Positions 15,107-23,336 of a stretch of DNA of 35,904 bases are shown here, in pieces (position 1 is the stretch's first letter; the number at the start of each line of letters is the position of its first letter). Source of the DNA: an uncultured Eubacteriales bacterium (lineage in GTDB: Bacteria; Bacillota; Clostridia; Oscillospirales; Acutalibacteraceae); the NCBI GenBank assembly GCA_900320605.1, contig ONSY01000010.1, positions 1 through 35,904 on the forward strand. Direction: 5' to 3'. The position numbers and the translations under genes are program-made. The notes under the pieces are model-generated. The model searched no databases and was not told where the DNA came from. It was given only the letters and a program-made list of their open reading frames with translations.

Positions 15107-15880
15107 ATGAGAAATCTTCTAGTGAAAATAGCTTACGACGGAAGCCGATACCACGGCTGGCAGGTACAGGAGAACGCACTGTCGGTTCAGTCTGTTTTTC
15201 AGCAGGCGCTTGAGAAAATCCTCTGCGAAAGCGTTGAACTGAAAGGCTGCAGCCGTACCGATACAGGCGTGCATGCCCGTGAGTACGCGATCAGCTTCAA
15301 AACGACACGGACTATTCCCGCACAAAGTTTGGTTTTCGCGCTGAACCGTTTTCTGCCGGGCGATATCGCGGCAAAATCCTGTAAAGAAGTACCGGAAGAG
15401 TTTCATGCCCGTTATTCCTGCCGTGGAAAAGAATATGTTTATGAAATCTGGAATGATCCGATCCGGAACGCATTTCTGGAAAACCGTGCGCTGTTTCACA
15501 GATATCCGCTCGATACGGAGAAGATGAACCGTGCCGCGGCATATTTCCTTGGATGCCACGATTTTTCAACGTTCTGCACCGGAGACAAACGGGACCCGAA
15601 TCACATGGAAAGAACGGTTTTTCGCTCCGAGGTATCACATGAAGGGAAAATTGTCCGTTTTACCGTCGCTGCAGACGGGTTTCTCTACAACATGGTCCGG
15701 ATTATGGTCGGGACTCTTCTGGAAGTGTCCCGCGGACGATTCCAACCCGAAGAGATTCCCGCAATGATCGAACAGAAAAACCGCAAGGCGGCCGGACCGA
15801 CGGCGCCGGCCTGCGGGTTATACCTGAACCGAGTGTTTTATGAAGGAGGTGAAGACGTTTGGATGAAGAAAGAGATTTAG
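15107..15880 (+). CDS. truA: tRNA pseudouridine(38-40) synthase TruA
   Basis: TruA converts U38-U40 in the anticodon stem-loop of many tRNAs to pseudouridine. The 257 residues show the family landmarks: IAYDGSRYHGWQVQ at the start, the catalytic Asp52 in GCSRTDTGVHAREYAISF, VYEIWN, the segment DGFLYNMVRIMVGTLLEV, and the C-terminal GPTAPACGLYLNRVFY. The genes ecfA1-ecfA2-ecfT-truA in this order are a common Firmicutes arrangement. The last 22 bases overlap the next gene in another frame, and the ribosome binding site of that gene lies within truA. Confidence 0.97.
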   Translation: MRNLLVKIAYDGSRYHGWQVQENALSVQSVFQQALEKILCESVELKGCSRTDTGVHAREYAISFKTTRTIPAQSLVFALNRFLPGDIAAKSCKEVPEEFHARYSCRGKEYVYEIWNDPIRNAFLENRALFHRYPLDTEKMNRAAAYFLGCHDFSTFCTGDKRDPNHMERTVFRSEVSHEGKIVRFTVAADGFLYNMVRIMVGTLLEVSRGRFQPEEIPAMIEQKNRKAAGPTAPACGLYLNRVFYEGGEDVWMKKEI

Positions 15881-17088
15881 AGCTCGAAGAAGAGGAAGAA
15901 GACGAGGAACTCGAAACAGCGGAAAAAGTCAGCGCGTTTCGAAAGCAGCAGAAGGGGCGCCGATGGGCACTGACTGTCAAGCGTGTTCTGATTGTGTCGA
16001 TCATAATCTGCATCCTGCTCGCATTGTGGACATTCCGCAAACAGATTCTTTCTGAAAGTTTTTACGAACGTCTTCAGATTTCCATTGCCGAAATGTCCTA
16101 CGGCTCCGATTTTCCGCAGGAAATCCGCGGCAACTCGGTTCTGCCGGACAACTTCCTCAAATGCGGTGATAACATCGCGCTGATGAGTGATTCCGCGATG
16201 AGCGTCATTTCAGAAAAAGGGAAGGTACTGCATGACGCCCAGCACAGCTATCTTTCTCCGCGGCTTGCCGCCTCCAGGACTCGCTGGCTTATGTATGATG
16301 CGGGAAACAAAAAGTACAGCGTCGAGAAATACGCCGGAGACCGGATCGAAGGGGAAACGGAACAGAGGATCATTACTGCAGATATCACGGAAAGCGGGAA
16401 ATACGCGATTGTAACCTTTGCCCAGAGCTTTGTCTCCGAAATGAAGGTTTATCTTTCCAACGGTTCGCTTCAGTATCAGTATTCCTTCGCGTCCGGATAT
16501 GTCACCTGTATGGACCTGGACGAAACCGGACGGCATGCTGTTGTCTGCACGACCTCGAGCCGTGAAGGCGAACTGGTTTCCGCTCTGTATTACTTTGATT
16601 TTGAAAACCCGGAACCGGTTTCGGTTCTTGAATACAAAGACACTGTTTTTTTCGCCGCGCAATGCGGTGAGGAAAGCGCATGCTGCATCGGCGACAATCG
16701 TCTGGTATTCTTGTCTTCCTCCGGAGAGGAAATCGGCCGTCTGGAACTTTCCGACGCCGAGATCGAAGCTTATGCTTTTTCGGACAGTTCCTGCGCCCTT
16801 GCCTGGCGTGATTATGCCGGTTCCTCCAAAGGGAATATCTGCGTATTCAATTCTTCCGGAGAAGAATCGCTTCGGTTCGAAGCAACCAGCCGGATTACGG
16901 ATATCGATCTCTGCGGCAGCACGCTCGCGGTTTTAAGCGGGGGGCTTCTTTCCGCCTACGACTGCACGACCGGGGGCAAGGTGTCCGTTAACGAGGTTGG
17001 TCTCGACGCAGTCAACATTGAACTTTATTCCTCCGAAGACGCGTATGTCCTCTCACTGACGCAGATCCGGAAAATCAGTATCACCTGA
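15859..17088 (+). CDS. DUF5711-like membrane-anchored beta-propeller protein, function unknown
   Basis: A 409-residue protein with an intensely acidic N-terminus (mostly Glu/Asp, residues 2-20), a basic stretch before one membrane helix (about residues 42-60, VLIVSIIICILLALWTF), and a long external region. The external part has repeated beta-strand units such as GKYAIVTFAQSF, GRHAVVCTTSS, and FLSSSGEEIGRLELSD, resembling WD40/PQQ-type propeller blades. This layout fits the DUF5711 family of Clostridia. No catalytic motif is seen. The start is TTG, with a perfect AAGGAGGT 8 bases upstream inside truA. Translation is probably coupled to truA, and a CvpA-like gene follows after 15 bases. A surface or envelope-sensing role is a guess. 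Confidence 0.75.
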   Translation: MDEERDLELEEEEEDEELETAEKVSAFRKQQKGRRWALTVKRVLIVSIIICILLALWTFRKQILSESFYERLQISIAEMSYGSDFPQEIRGNSVLPDNFLKCGDNIALMSDSAMSVISEKGKVLHDAQHSYLSPRLAASRTRWLMYDAGNKKYSVEKYAGDRIEGETEQRIITADITESGKYAIVTFAQSFVSEMKVYLSNGSLQYQYSFASGYVTCMDLDETGRHAVVCTTSSREGELVSALYYFDFENPEPVSVLEYKDTVFFAAQCGEESACCIGDNRLVFLSSSGEEIGRLELSDAEIEAYAFSDSSCALAWRDYAGSSKGNICVFNSSGEESLRFEATSRITDIDLCGSTLAVLSGGLLSAYDCTTGGKVSVNEVGLDAVNIELYSSEDAYVLSLTQIRKISIT

Positions 17089-17103
17089 AGGGAATGATCC
17101 CCT

Positions 17104-17757
17104 ATGAAGTATTTGTTCGATATCATTTTGCTCGCGCTGATCGCGATCTGCTTTTTCGTCGGTCAGAAAGTCGGCTTTATCAAATCGATATTAAGCCTCG
17201 CGAAACTGCTCATAGCTTTTATTTTCGCGAAGATCTGCGGTGAATTCATCGCCGGGTATCTTTTCGATCATCTTGCGAAAAGCTGGCTCGTCGAGCGTTT
17301 CACCACGGCTTTTTCATCCGGAGCCGAAAGCGCCGGTCAGCTTTGGCAGAAGATCCCGGGGATCATCCGGAATCTTCTCGATAACGCCGGAGTAAAGGCG
17401 GAAGATCTCTTTTCGAATCTTTCCACAGGCGCGGAGAATCTTGCCGAGAGCGCGGCGGAGTCGCTGCGCGGTGTGGTCACCGCGATTTTCGCTTTCGCGC
17501 TTGTCCTGATTCTGTTCTTTGTTTTCATTCTGCTGCTCAATATCCTGATCCGTCTGATCGACAAGGTCTTTGATCTTCCGGTGCTGCGCGGTCTCAACAC
17601 CTTCCTCGGAGGTCTGTTCGGCGCGCTGATCGGAATCTTCATCGTCTTCCTGATCTGCTATTTCTGGAACAATATCATGGCGCTTTTCCCGAAGGAAACG
17701 GTCGCCGTGATTGAAAAATACGCCCAGCAGTCTCATTTGCTCACACTGTTCTCCTGA
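17104..17757 (+). CDS. CvpA family membrane protein
   Basis: A 217-residue integral membrane protein. The opening YLFDIILLALIAICFFVGQ, followed by KVGFIKSILSLAKLLIAF, is the CvpA (colicin V production protein) pattern. Two further hydrophobic hairpins lie at about residues 124-155 and 160-190. Between them sits an amphipathic, Ala/Glu-rich segment (about 70-120). CvpA-type proteins are envelope proteins of uncertain role. It lies 15 bases after the DUF5711-like gene. A short CCGGA/TCCGG dyad occurs in the 67-base gap before the ClpE-like gene, with no T-tract. Confidence 0.85.
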   Translation: MKYLFDIILLALIAICFFVGQKVGFIKSILSLAKLLIAFIFAKICGEFIAGYLFDHLAKSWLVERFTTAFSSGAESAGQLWQKIPGIIRNLLDNAGVKAEDLFSNLSTGAENLAESAAESLRGVVTAIFAFALVLILFFVFILLLNILIRLIDKVFDLPVLRGLNTFLGGLFGALIGIFIVFLICYFWNNIMALFPKETVAVIEKYAQQSHLLTLFS

Positions 17758-17824
17758 ACGGAGACCGGATTATTCCGGAAAATGAATCCTCAGCCCGCAG
17801 CGGCGGAAAGTTGGTAATTTACTC

Positions 17825-20077
17825 ATGTTATGCTCAAGATGTCATAAACGGCAGGCGGTTGTGTTTGTCTCAAACGGAACAGATACCGCCGAAACAAAAG
17901 GATACTGTTTGATCTGTGCGAAGGAACTCGGAATCAAACCGGTTGATGATCTGATGGAAAAGATGGGAATTACACCCGAAGTGCTGGAATCCTTCGAGAA
18001 TGAATTCGGTTCGGCTCTCGCGGACGCTGAAGAGAACGGATTCGAGCCGGGAGGCGCCCAGACATTTCCGTTTCTGCAGAACATCTTCGGCCAGAATCCC
18101 GCGCGGGACTCGAAGAAGGGCGATGCCGAAAAAACAGCGAAAAGTCAGAAAAAAGAACCGGAAAAAAAGCGCCGCTTCATCGGTGCCTACTGTACCGATC
18201 TGACGGCCCGTGCCCGTGCGGGCGAACTGGACGCGATCATTGGCCGCGATAAGGAAATATCACGTGTTGTTCAGATCCTCTGCCGCCGAACCAAAAACAA
18301 TCCCTGCCTGATCGGTGATCCGGGTGTCGGAAAAACGGCGATCGCCGAGGGCCTCGCCCAGAGGATCGCTTCCGGAGATGTTCCCGCGAAGCTGCAGAGA
18401 AAAGAGATTCAGCTGCTTGACTTAACGGCGCTGGTTGCCGGAACGCAGTTCCGCGGCCAGTTTGAAAGCCGCATCAAGGGGCTTGTCGACGAAGTCAAAC
18501 AGAGCGGCAATATCATCCTCTTCGTCGACGAGGTCCATAACCTCGTCGGAACCGGTGACGCTGAAGGGTCGATGAATGCGGCGAATATCTTAAAGCCGGC
18601 ACTTTCCCGCGGAGAAATCCAGGTTGTCGGTGCCACAACATTCAATGAATACCGGAAATACATCGAGAAAGACGCTGCACTTGAACGGCGATTCCAGCCG
18701 GTTACCGTCGTAGAGCCTTCAGTGGCTGATACGATCGAGATTCTGCGCGGAATCAAAAAGTATTACGAAAACTACCACAAGGTGAAAGTTTCCGACGAGA
18801 TGGTCCGCCGCGCCGCCGTCCTTTCGGAACGCTATATTACGGATCGCTATCTGCCTGACAAGGCGATCGATCTGCTCGATGAAGCCTGTACACACGCAGC
18901 ACTGCGCAATCCGATCCTGATCGATTTCGAGAACGCCTCACTTCAGCTCGAAGACCTCAAGAAAGAGGAGGCCGCACTGACCGCGGAGGGAATCGAACCG
19001 GATTACGAGAAAATTGCGAAGGTCCGGTATGAGATTTCCTGTGCGGAGAACACGCTTTCCGAACTGGGAGAACAGGCTTCCAAGGCACAGGTCGAAGAGC
19101 AGGATGTGGCCCATGTAATTGAACTGTGGACGGGAATTCCTGCGAACCGCGTTCAGGAAAACGAACTGAAAAAGCTTCAGGGATTTGAGGATAAACTGCG
19201 TGCGCGCGTCATCGGACAGGATCAGGCGGTTTCGGCTCTGGCCGCGGCAATCCGCCGCAGCCGTGTTCAGATTTCGCCCAGACGCCGTCCGGCCTCCTTC
19301 ATATTTGTCGGCCCGACGGGTGTCGGGAAAACAGAACTGGTCAAGGTTATGTCTGAGGAACTTTTCGATTCTCCCGAAACACTGATCCGGCTCGATATGT
19401 CGGAGTTCATGGAGAAGCATTCGGTTTCACGTATCATCGGCTCGCCGCCCGGATATGTCGGATATGATGAAGCCGGGCAGGTGACGGAAAAAGTACGCCG
19501 CAGGCCGTATTCCGTGCTGCTGTTCGATGAAATTGAAAAGGCGCATCCGGATGTCATGAACATCCTGCTTCAGATTCTCGACGAAGGCCGTGTCACGGAT
19601 GCTCACGGTCGGACGGTCAATTTTGAAAACACCGTTCTTGTGATGACTTCCAACGCCGGAAGCGAAATTCAGGGCGAAGCGCTGGGATTTGCGAAGACGG
19701 TTGCAGACCAGAGCCGTGAAAAAGCGCTTAAATCCCTCTCTTCTTTCCTGCGTCCGGAGTTTTTAAGCCGGGTTGATGAGGTGATCGTTTTCAATCCGCT
19801 CACTCAGGATGACTATGAGAAAATTGCCGCATTGATGATGGACGAATACAAAGGAACGCTCGAGGAAAAGGGTATCCGTTTTTCCTATGACCGCAAAGCC
19901 TGCGAAAACCTGGCGAAAAACGCCTATGGCGGCAAAAGCGGCGCGCGTGATCTCCGCAATCTGATCCGCCGGGAGATCGAAGATAAGATCACGGATCTTC
20001 TGATCGACCGTGACGGAGCGCTGGAAGCGATCGCCGCGACGGAAAAGGACGGATCAGTCGTGCTTGAAGCGATCTGA
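17825..20077 (+). CDS. clpE: ClpE-like ATP-dependent Clp protease ATP-binding subunit
   Basis: A 750-residue Hsp100 unfoldase expected to feed proteins to ClpP. The N-terminus is a zinc-finger-like module, CSRC then CLIC about 25 residues later, as in ClpE and McsA, in place of the double-repeat Clp_N domain of ClpC. A Lys-rich linker follows (about 97-118). D1 has Walker [10 protein letters not shown] and Walker [12 protein letters not shown] short coiled-coil M domain lies at about 375-430. D2 has Walker [10 protein letters not shown] and Walker [14 protein letters not shown] near residue 620 fits the ClpP-docking loop. The ribosome binding site is weak (GGAAAG, 14 bases away). No CtsR-type operator was seen upstream. 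ClpC is the alternative name, but the zinc finger favours ClpE. Confidence 0.88.
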   Translation: MLCSRCHKRQAVVFVSNGTDTAETKGYCLICAKELGIKPVDDLMEKMGITPEVLESFENEFGSALADAEENGFEPGGAQTFPFLQNIFGQNPARDSKKGDAEKTAKSQKKEPEKKRRFIGAYCTDLTARARAGELDAIIGRDKEISRVVQILCRRTKNNPCLIGDPGVGKTAIAEGLAQRIASGDVPAKLQRKEIQLLDLTALVAGTQFRGQFESRIKGLVDEVKQSGNIILFVDEVHNLVGTGDAEGSMNAANILKPALSRGEIQVVGATTFNEYRKYIEKDAALERRFQPVTVVEPSVADTIEILRGIKKYYENYHKVKVSDEMVRRAAVLSERYITDRYLPDKAIDLLDEACTHAALRNPILIDFENASLQLEDLKKEEAALTAEGIEPDYEKIAKVRYEISCAENTLSELGEQASKAQVEEQDVAHVIELWTGIPANRVQENELKKLQGFEDKLRARVIGQDQAVSALAAAIRRSRVQISPRRRPASFIFVGPTGVGKTELVKVMSEELFDSPETLIRLDMSEFMEKHSVSRIIGSPPGYVGYDEAGQVTEKVRRRPYSVLLFDEIEKAHPDVMNILLQILDEGRVTDAHGRTVNFENTVLVMTSNAGSEIQGEALGFAKTVADQSREKALKSLSSFLRPEFLSRVDEVIVFNPLTQDDYEKIAALMMDEYKGTLEEKGIRFSYDRKACENLAKNAYGGKSGARDLRNLIRREIEDKITDLLIDRDGALEAIAATEKDGSVVLEAI

Positions 20078-20092
20078 TTTTTCTAAAAACTA

Positions 20093-20122
20093 TTGACAAT
20101 ACTTTTGGCGATGTGCTATAAT
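20093..20122 (+). promoter_or_regulatory. Strong SigA-type promoter of the tRNA cluster
   Basis: TTGACA (20093-20098), an 18-base spacer, and TATAAT (20117-20122) with TGC before it, giving an extended -10. It lies 16 bases after the clpE stop and 22 bases before the first tRNA. Confidence 0.92.
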
Positions 20123-20144
20123 ATTAGCCGTCGCCAAGGGATCT

Positions 20145-20218
20145 GCGGGTGTAGTTCAGTGGTAGAACACTAGCCTTCCAAGCTAGATATGTGGGTTCGA
20201 TTCCCATCACCCGCTCCA
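20145..20218 (+). tRNA. tRNA-Gly (anticodon TCC)
   Basis: A complete cloverleaf: acceptor GCGGGTG/CACCCGC, D-arm GTTC/GAAC, anticodon stem CTAGC/GCTAG with loop CTTCCAA, T-arm with TTCGATT, and an encoded CCA end. First gene of the four-tRNA cluster. Confidence 0.97.
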
Positions 20219-20238
20219 TTTCGCTAACGCGAGTAAAT

Positions 20239-20315
20239 GCGCCAATAGCTCAGCTGGATAGAGCAACTGCCTTCTAAGCAGTAGGCCAGGGGTTCGAGTC
20301 CCTTTTGGCGCGCCA
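20239..20315 (+). tRNA. tRNA-Arg (anticodon TCT)
   Basis: A complete cloverleaf: acceptor GCGCCAA/TTGGCGC, D-arm GCTC/GAGC, anticodon stem ACTGC/GCAGT with loop CTTCTAA, T-loop TTCGAGT, discriminator G and encoded CCA. It reads AGA codons (and AGG by wobble). Confidence 0.97.
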
Positions 20316-20321
20316 ATGTAT

Positions 20322-20399
20322 GGTGGATTTAGCTTAGTTGGTTAAAGCGCCAGTTTGTGGCACTGGAGACCGTCAGTTCGAATCTGACATTCCACCCCA
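20322..20399 (+). tRNA. tRNA-His (anticodon GTG)
   Basis: The anticodon loop TTGTGGC lies in a CCAGT/ACTGG stem. The T-arm is GTCAG/CTGAC with loop TTCGAAT, and CCA is encoded. The characteristic extra G-1 is present at 20322 opposite discriminator C. The acceptor stem GTGGATT/ATTCCAC contains one T-T mismatch (positions 6 and 67), see findings. Confidence 0.95.
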
Positions 20400-20402
20400 C
20401 AC

Positions 20403-20439
20403 AGATACGGAGCAAAGGCGCTGCCTTTGCTCCGTATCT
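20403..20439 (+). repeat. Perfect 17-bp inverted repeat between tRNA-His and tRNA-Gln
   Basis: A 17-base arm (20403-20419, beginning AGATACGG) is exactly complementary to 20423-20439 around a 3-base loop, GCT. It has no proper T-run (TCTATC follows), so it is not a classical terminator. It lies 3 bases after tRNA-His and 7 before tRNA-Gln. It may be an RNA processing element or a partial terminator. Confidence 0.85.
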
Positions 20440-20446
20440 TCTATCA

Positions 20447-20521
20447 TGGGCTGTAGCCAAGCGGTAAGGCAACGGACTTTGACTCCGTCATGCGCGCGTC
20501 CGAATCGCGCCAGCCCAGCCA
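20447..20521 (+). tRNA. tRNA-Gln (anticodon TTG)
   Basis: Acceptor TGGGCTG/CAGCCCA, anticodon stem ACGGA/TCCGT with loop CTTTGAC, T-stem GCGCG/CGCGC, discriminator G and encoded CCA. The T-loop reads TCCGAAT in place of TTCGAAT, so position 55 is C rather than the nearly universal T. Confidence 0.95.
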
Positions 20522-20522
20522 G

Positions 20523-20553
20523 AAAAGACCTCGTCGAAAGACGGGGCCTTTTT
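20523..20553 (+). terminator. Rho-independent terminator of the tRNA cluster
   Basis: GACCTCGTC and GACGGGGCC pair (one G-T pair, one mismatch) around a GAAA tetraloop, and the stem is extended by A/T pairs into a T5 run. Confidence 0.88.
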
Positions 20554-20555
20554 GC

Positions 20556-20584
20556 TTGAAGGTTGTGAAAGAATCATCTATAAT
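20556..20584 (+). promoter_or_regulatory. SigA-type promoter of the type-B carboxylesterase
   Basis: TTGAAG (20556-20561), a 17-base spacer and TATAAT (20579-20584), placed between the tRNA terminator and the esterase start. Confidence 0.75.
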
Positions 20585-20616
20585 GGAATCAAAGAGTAAG
20601 AAAGGAGATCGTTAAG

Positions 20617-22086
20617 ATGAATGAAAAGCTGATTGCCGTCTGCCGTCAGGGCGCTCTTCTTGGAAAAGAGGATCGTGGCGCGCTTGCCTTTTTGGGAATT
20701 CCTTTTGCGAAGCCGCCGGTCGGACCTCTGCGCTGGCGCGAACCGCAGGAACCCGGCGCCTGGAGAGGAATCCGTCCCGCAACGCAATATAACGCGGCTC
20801 CTCTTCAGACATTTGGACATTCGCCGAATGGGTTTGAAACCGCGTTCTTGAGTGAAGACTGCCTTTATCTCAATATCTGGACCGCGGATACGGTGCCTCA
20901 GGAGAAAATGCCGGTATATGTCTGGTTCTACGGCGGGTCCTACCAAGGCGGCAGAGCAGATGATCCAGCGTTCAACGGAGCTCACCTCGCTTCCAGAGGG
21001 ATCGTCACAGTGACCGTAAACTACCGTGTCAATGTTTTCGGATTTCTGTGCCACCCCGACATGCGCGCGGAGAGCCCTTACGGCACAGGCGGGAACTTCG
21101 GGCTTCTTGACCAGATTGCGTCATTAAAATGGATCAGGGATAACATCGAAGCTTTCGGTGGGGATCCCGACCGCGTGACGATCGGCGGCCACAGCGCCGG
21201 CAGCGCAAGCTGCAACAATCTGCTGGTATCTCCGCTCTCGCGCGGATTGTTCCGGGCAGTGATCAATGAAAGCGGAGATGTCTTTCAGCCGGAACGTGAC
21301 ATCACGTTTGATCAGGCCTGCGCGACCGGAGAAAAGCTGTGTGAAGTCTTTTCCTGCCGAACACTCGACGAACTGCGCTCAGTCCCCGCGGAGAAATTCA
21401 TCGGACGCGATTTTGATATTGTAATGAAAGAATGCCGCAGTTTCTGCACTCCGGTGATAGACGGGACTGTAATTCCGTACGCCCAGGGCAATATGCTTCT
21501 GCGCAATGATTGTATGCAGGTCCCGATTCTGCTCGGTTCCAATGCGGACGAGGGAAGCGGCGGAGGACCGGGCTATGTGACCCGTGTAACGGAACGGCTC
21601 GGAATTTCACCGGATATTTACCCTCCCGAGGAACCGGAACGCACCCGTTCGCTTGCCCGTGACTACTGGTACGGGCGGCATCTCGCCTGGGCAAAAATCC
21701 GTACGGAAAAGTACGGACTTGCGCTCTGGCAGTATGTATTTGCCCGCACGGACGGAGAGATCGGAGCACAGCACGGCGCGGAAATCCCCTACGCATTCCG
21801 CAACCTTGACCTGTGCGCGTCCGAGCGCCGCTTTGAACCCTACACGGATAACGACTATGCCTTTATGGAAACCCTCAGCGGCTACTGGGAAAACTTTATT
21901 AAAACAGGTGACCCGAACGGACCGGGACTGCCTTTCTGGCCGAAAAAGACACAGGACAGCGGGCATATGCGGCTCAATCTGAGCTGCACCGTGGAAGGCG
22001 ATTATACTCGTCCGGAAGATGAAATCGTCTGTCCGGCGGTATACCGCTGGATGAAAGACCGGGCTGACGGTATTATCGACGGTTAA
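20617..22086 (+). CDS. Type-B carboxylesterase (para-nitrobenzyl esterase family)
   Basis: A 489-residue alpha/beta hydrolase of the cholinesterase-like family, which hydrolyses carboxylic esters. Landmarks in order are FLGIPFAKPPVGPLRW, SEDCLYLNIW, the oxyanion-hole loop YGGSYQGG, and FGGDPDRVTIGGHSAGSAS with the nucleophile near Ser192. The acid residue lies in GSNADEGSGG (about Glu312) and the base in QHGAEIPYAF (about His387), completing a Ser-Glu-His triad. No signal peptide is seen, so it is likely cytosolic. AAAGGAG lies 9 bases before the ATG. It is a single gene with its own promoter and a terminator after it. The natural substrate cannot be inferred. Confidence 0.94.
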   Translation: MNEKLIAVCRQGALLGKEDRGALAFLGIPFAKPPVGPLRWREPQEPGAWRGIRPATQYNAAPLQTFGHSPNGFETAFLSEDCLYLNIWTADTVPQEKMPVYVWFYGGSYQGGRADDPAFNGAHLASRGIVTVTVNYRVNVFGFLCHPDMRAESPYGTGGNFGLLDQIASLKWIRDNIEAFGGDPDRVTIGGHSAGSASCNNLLVSPLSRGLFRAVINESGDVFQPERDITFDQACATGEKLCEVFSCRTLDELRSVPAEKFIGRDFDIVMKECRSFCTPVIDGTVIPYAQGNMLLRNDCMQVPILLGSNADEGSGGGPGYVTRVTERLGISPDIYPPEEPERTRSLARDYWYGRHLAWAKIRTEKYGLALWQYVFARTDGEIGAQHGAEIPYAFRNLDLCASERRFEPYTDNDYAFMETLSGYWENFIKTGDPNGPGLPFWPKKTQDSGHMRLNLSCTVEGDYTRPEDEIVCPAVYRWMKDRADGIIDG

Positions 22087-22101
22087 TGCGGCACCAAAAA
22101 A

Positions 22102-22152
22102 CAAGGGAGATCTTCCTGACTGCAATTCTGCAGAACCAGGGGATCTCCCTTC
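22102..22152. terminator. Terminator shared by convergent esterase and aminotransferase genes
   Basis: Nested pairing: GGGAGATC with GATCTCCC, then CCTG with CAGG, then CTGCA with TGCAG. On the minus strand it ends in TTGTTTTTT, a good terminator for the lrp-aminotransferase operon. On the plus strand the T-run (TTCTTT) is weaker. Confidence 0.8.
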
Positions 22153-22166
22153 TTTATGTGATTGAA

Positions 22167-23336
22167 TCAGAGACTCTTCAGGAACCGCTCCACTCTCTGC
22201 AGCGCTTCGGTAATATGTTCCAGAGAGTAACAGTAGGAGGCGCGGACAAACCCCTCTCCGCCTTTTCCGAAAGCCGTTCCGGGAACGAGAGCGACTTTTT
22301 CCGCATAAAGGAGTTTTTCGCAGAAGTCTTCGGAAGAAAGCCCGGTTGACCGGATGGAGGGAAAAGCGTAGAATGCGCCTTTCGGTTCACGGCATTCAAG
22401 ACCGATTCTCCGAAATCCGTTTACGATCAGTTTGCGGCGCAGGTCATATTCCTCCTTCATGGACGCGACAGCCTCATCACAGGAGCGCAGCGCTTCGATC
22501 GCCGCATACTGTGAAGTCGTGGGAGCGCACATGATCGCGAACTGATGAATCTTGGTAATCTGGGAAAGGATCGGTGAGGGACCGCATGCGAACCCGAGGC
22601 GCCAGCCGGTCATCGAAAAGGTTTTTGAGAATCCGTTGACAACAATACAGCGTTCCTTCATACCGTCCATCTGCGCGATCGAAACATGTTCCCGGCTGCC
22701 GAACGTCAGCTCGGAATAGATTTCATCTGAGACGACAAGGATATCTTTGTCACGCAGAACATCGGCGATTTTTTCAAGATCCTCCTTTTCGAGAATCGCG
22801 CCGGTCGGGTTGCAGGGATAGGGAAGAATCAGAACTTTCGTTTTGGGTGTAATCAGCGCGGTCAGTTCCTCCGGAGTGATCTTGAAATCATGCTCCGCCT
22901 TTGTCTCGAGAATAACGGGAACACCTCCGCAGAGCACGGTAATCGGTTCATAGCAGACATAGCTCGGCTGGGGAATGATGACTTCATCGCCCGGACACAG
23001 GACGGCACGCAGAGCCATATCAATGGCTTCGCTTCCGCCGACGGTAACAAGAATCTCTCCCTGCGGATCATAGGAGAGGCTGTATTTGCGTTTGAGATAT
23101 GCGGATATCTCCCTGCGCAGCGCCGCAAGACCCGAATTGGAGGTGTATTTGGTCCTGCTCTGTTCCAGCGATTTGATTCCCGCGTTGCGGATCTGCCACG
23201 GAGTCCGGAAATCCGGTTCGCCGACACCGAGCGAGATTACGTCTTCCATCGTGGCGGCGATATCAAAAAACTTCCGGATGCCGGAAGGACGGATCGCGCG
23301 GACCGACGGGTTCAGTATTTTATCATAGTCGATCAT
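22167..23336 (-). CDS. Pyridoxal-phosphate-dependent aminotransferase, class I/II
   Basis: A fold-type I aminotransferase of 389 residues, similar to the aspartate/aromatic aminotransferase group (AspB/PatA-like). It shows the opening SVRAIRPSGIRKFFDIA, the substrate motif SLGVGEPDFRTP, the cofactor-binding VTVGGSEAIDMALRA, PYPCNPTGAILE, VVSDEIYSELTF, and the Schiff-base lysine in NGFSKTFSMTGWRLGF (about Lys238). The C-terminal arginine lies in EGFVRASYCYS. It overlaps the upstream lrp gene by 4 bases (ATGA), so both are translated from the T-box-controlled transcript. The exact amino acid is unknown. The linked T-box specifier should reveal it. Confidence 0.92.
   Translation of the reverse strand: MIDYDKILNPSVRAIRPSGIRKFFDIAATMEDVISLGVGEPDFRTPWQIRNAGIKSLEQSRTKYTSNSGLAALRREISAYLKRKYSLSYDPQGEILVTVGGSEAIDMALRAVLCPGDEVIIPQPSYVCYEPITVLCGGVPVILETKAEHDFKITPEELTALITPKTKVLILPYPCNPTGAILEKEDLEKIADVLRDKDILVVSDEIYSELTFGSREHVSIAQMDGMKERCIVVNGFSKTFSMTGWRLGFACGPSPILSQITKIHQFAIMCAPTTSQYAAIEALRSCDEAVASMKEEYDLRRKLIVNGFRRIGLECREPKGAFYAFPSIRSTGLSSEDFCEKLLYAEKVALVPGTAFGKGGEGFVRASYCYSLEHITEALQRVERFLKSL

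Noticed and set aside
20338-20559. A 73-codon plus-strand frame across tRNA-His and tRNA-Gln
   Set aside because: It runs through two tRNAs, the hairpin and the terminator, so it is not coding.
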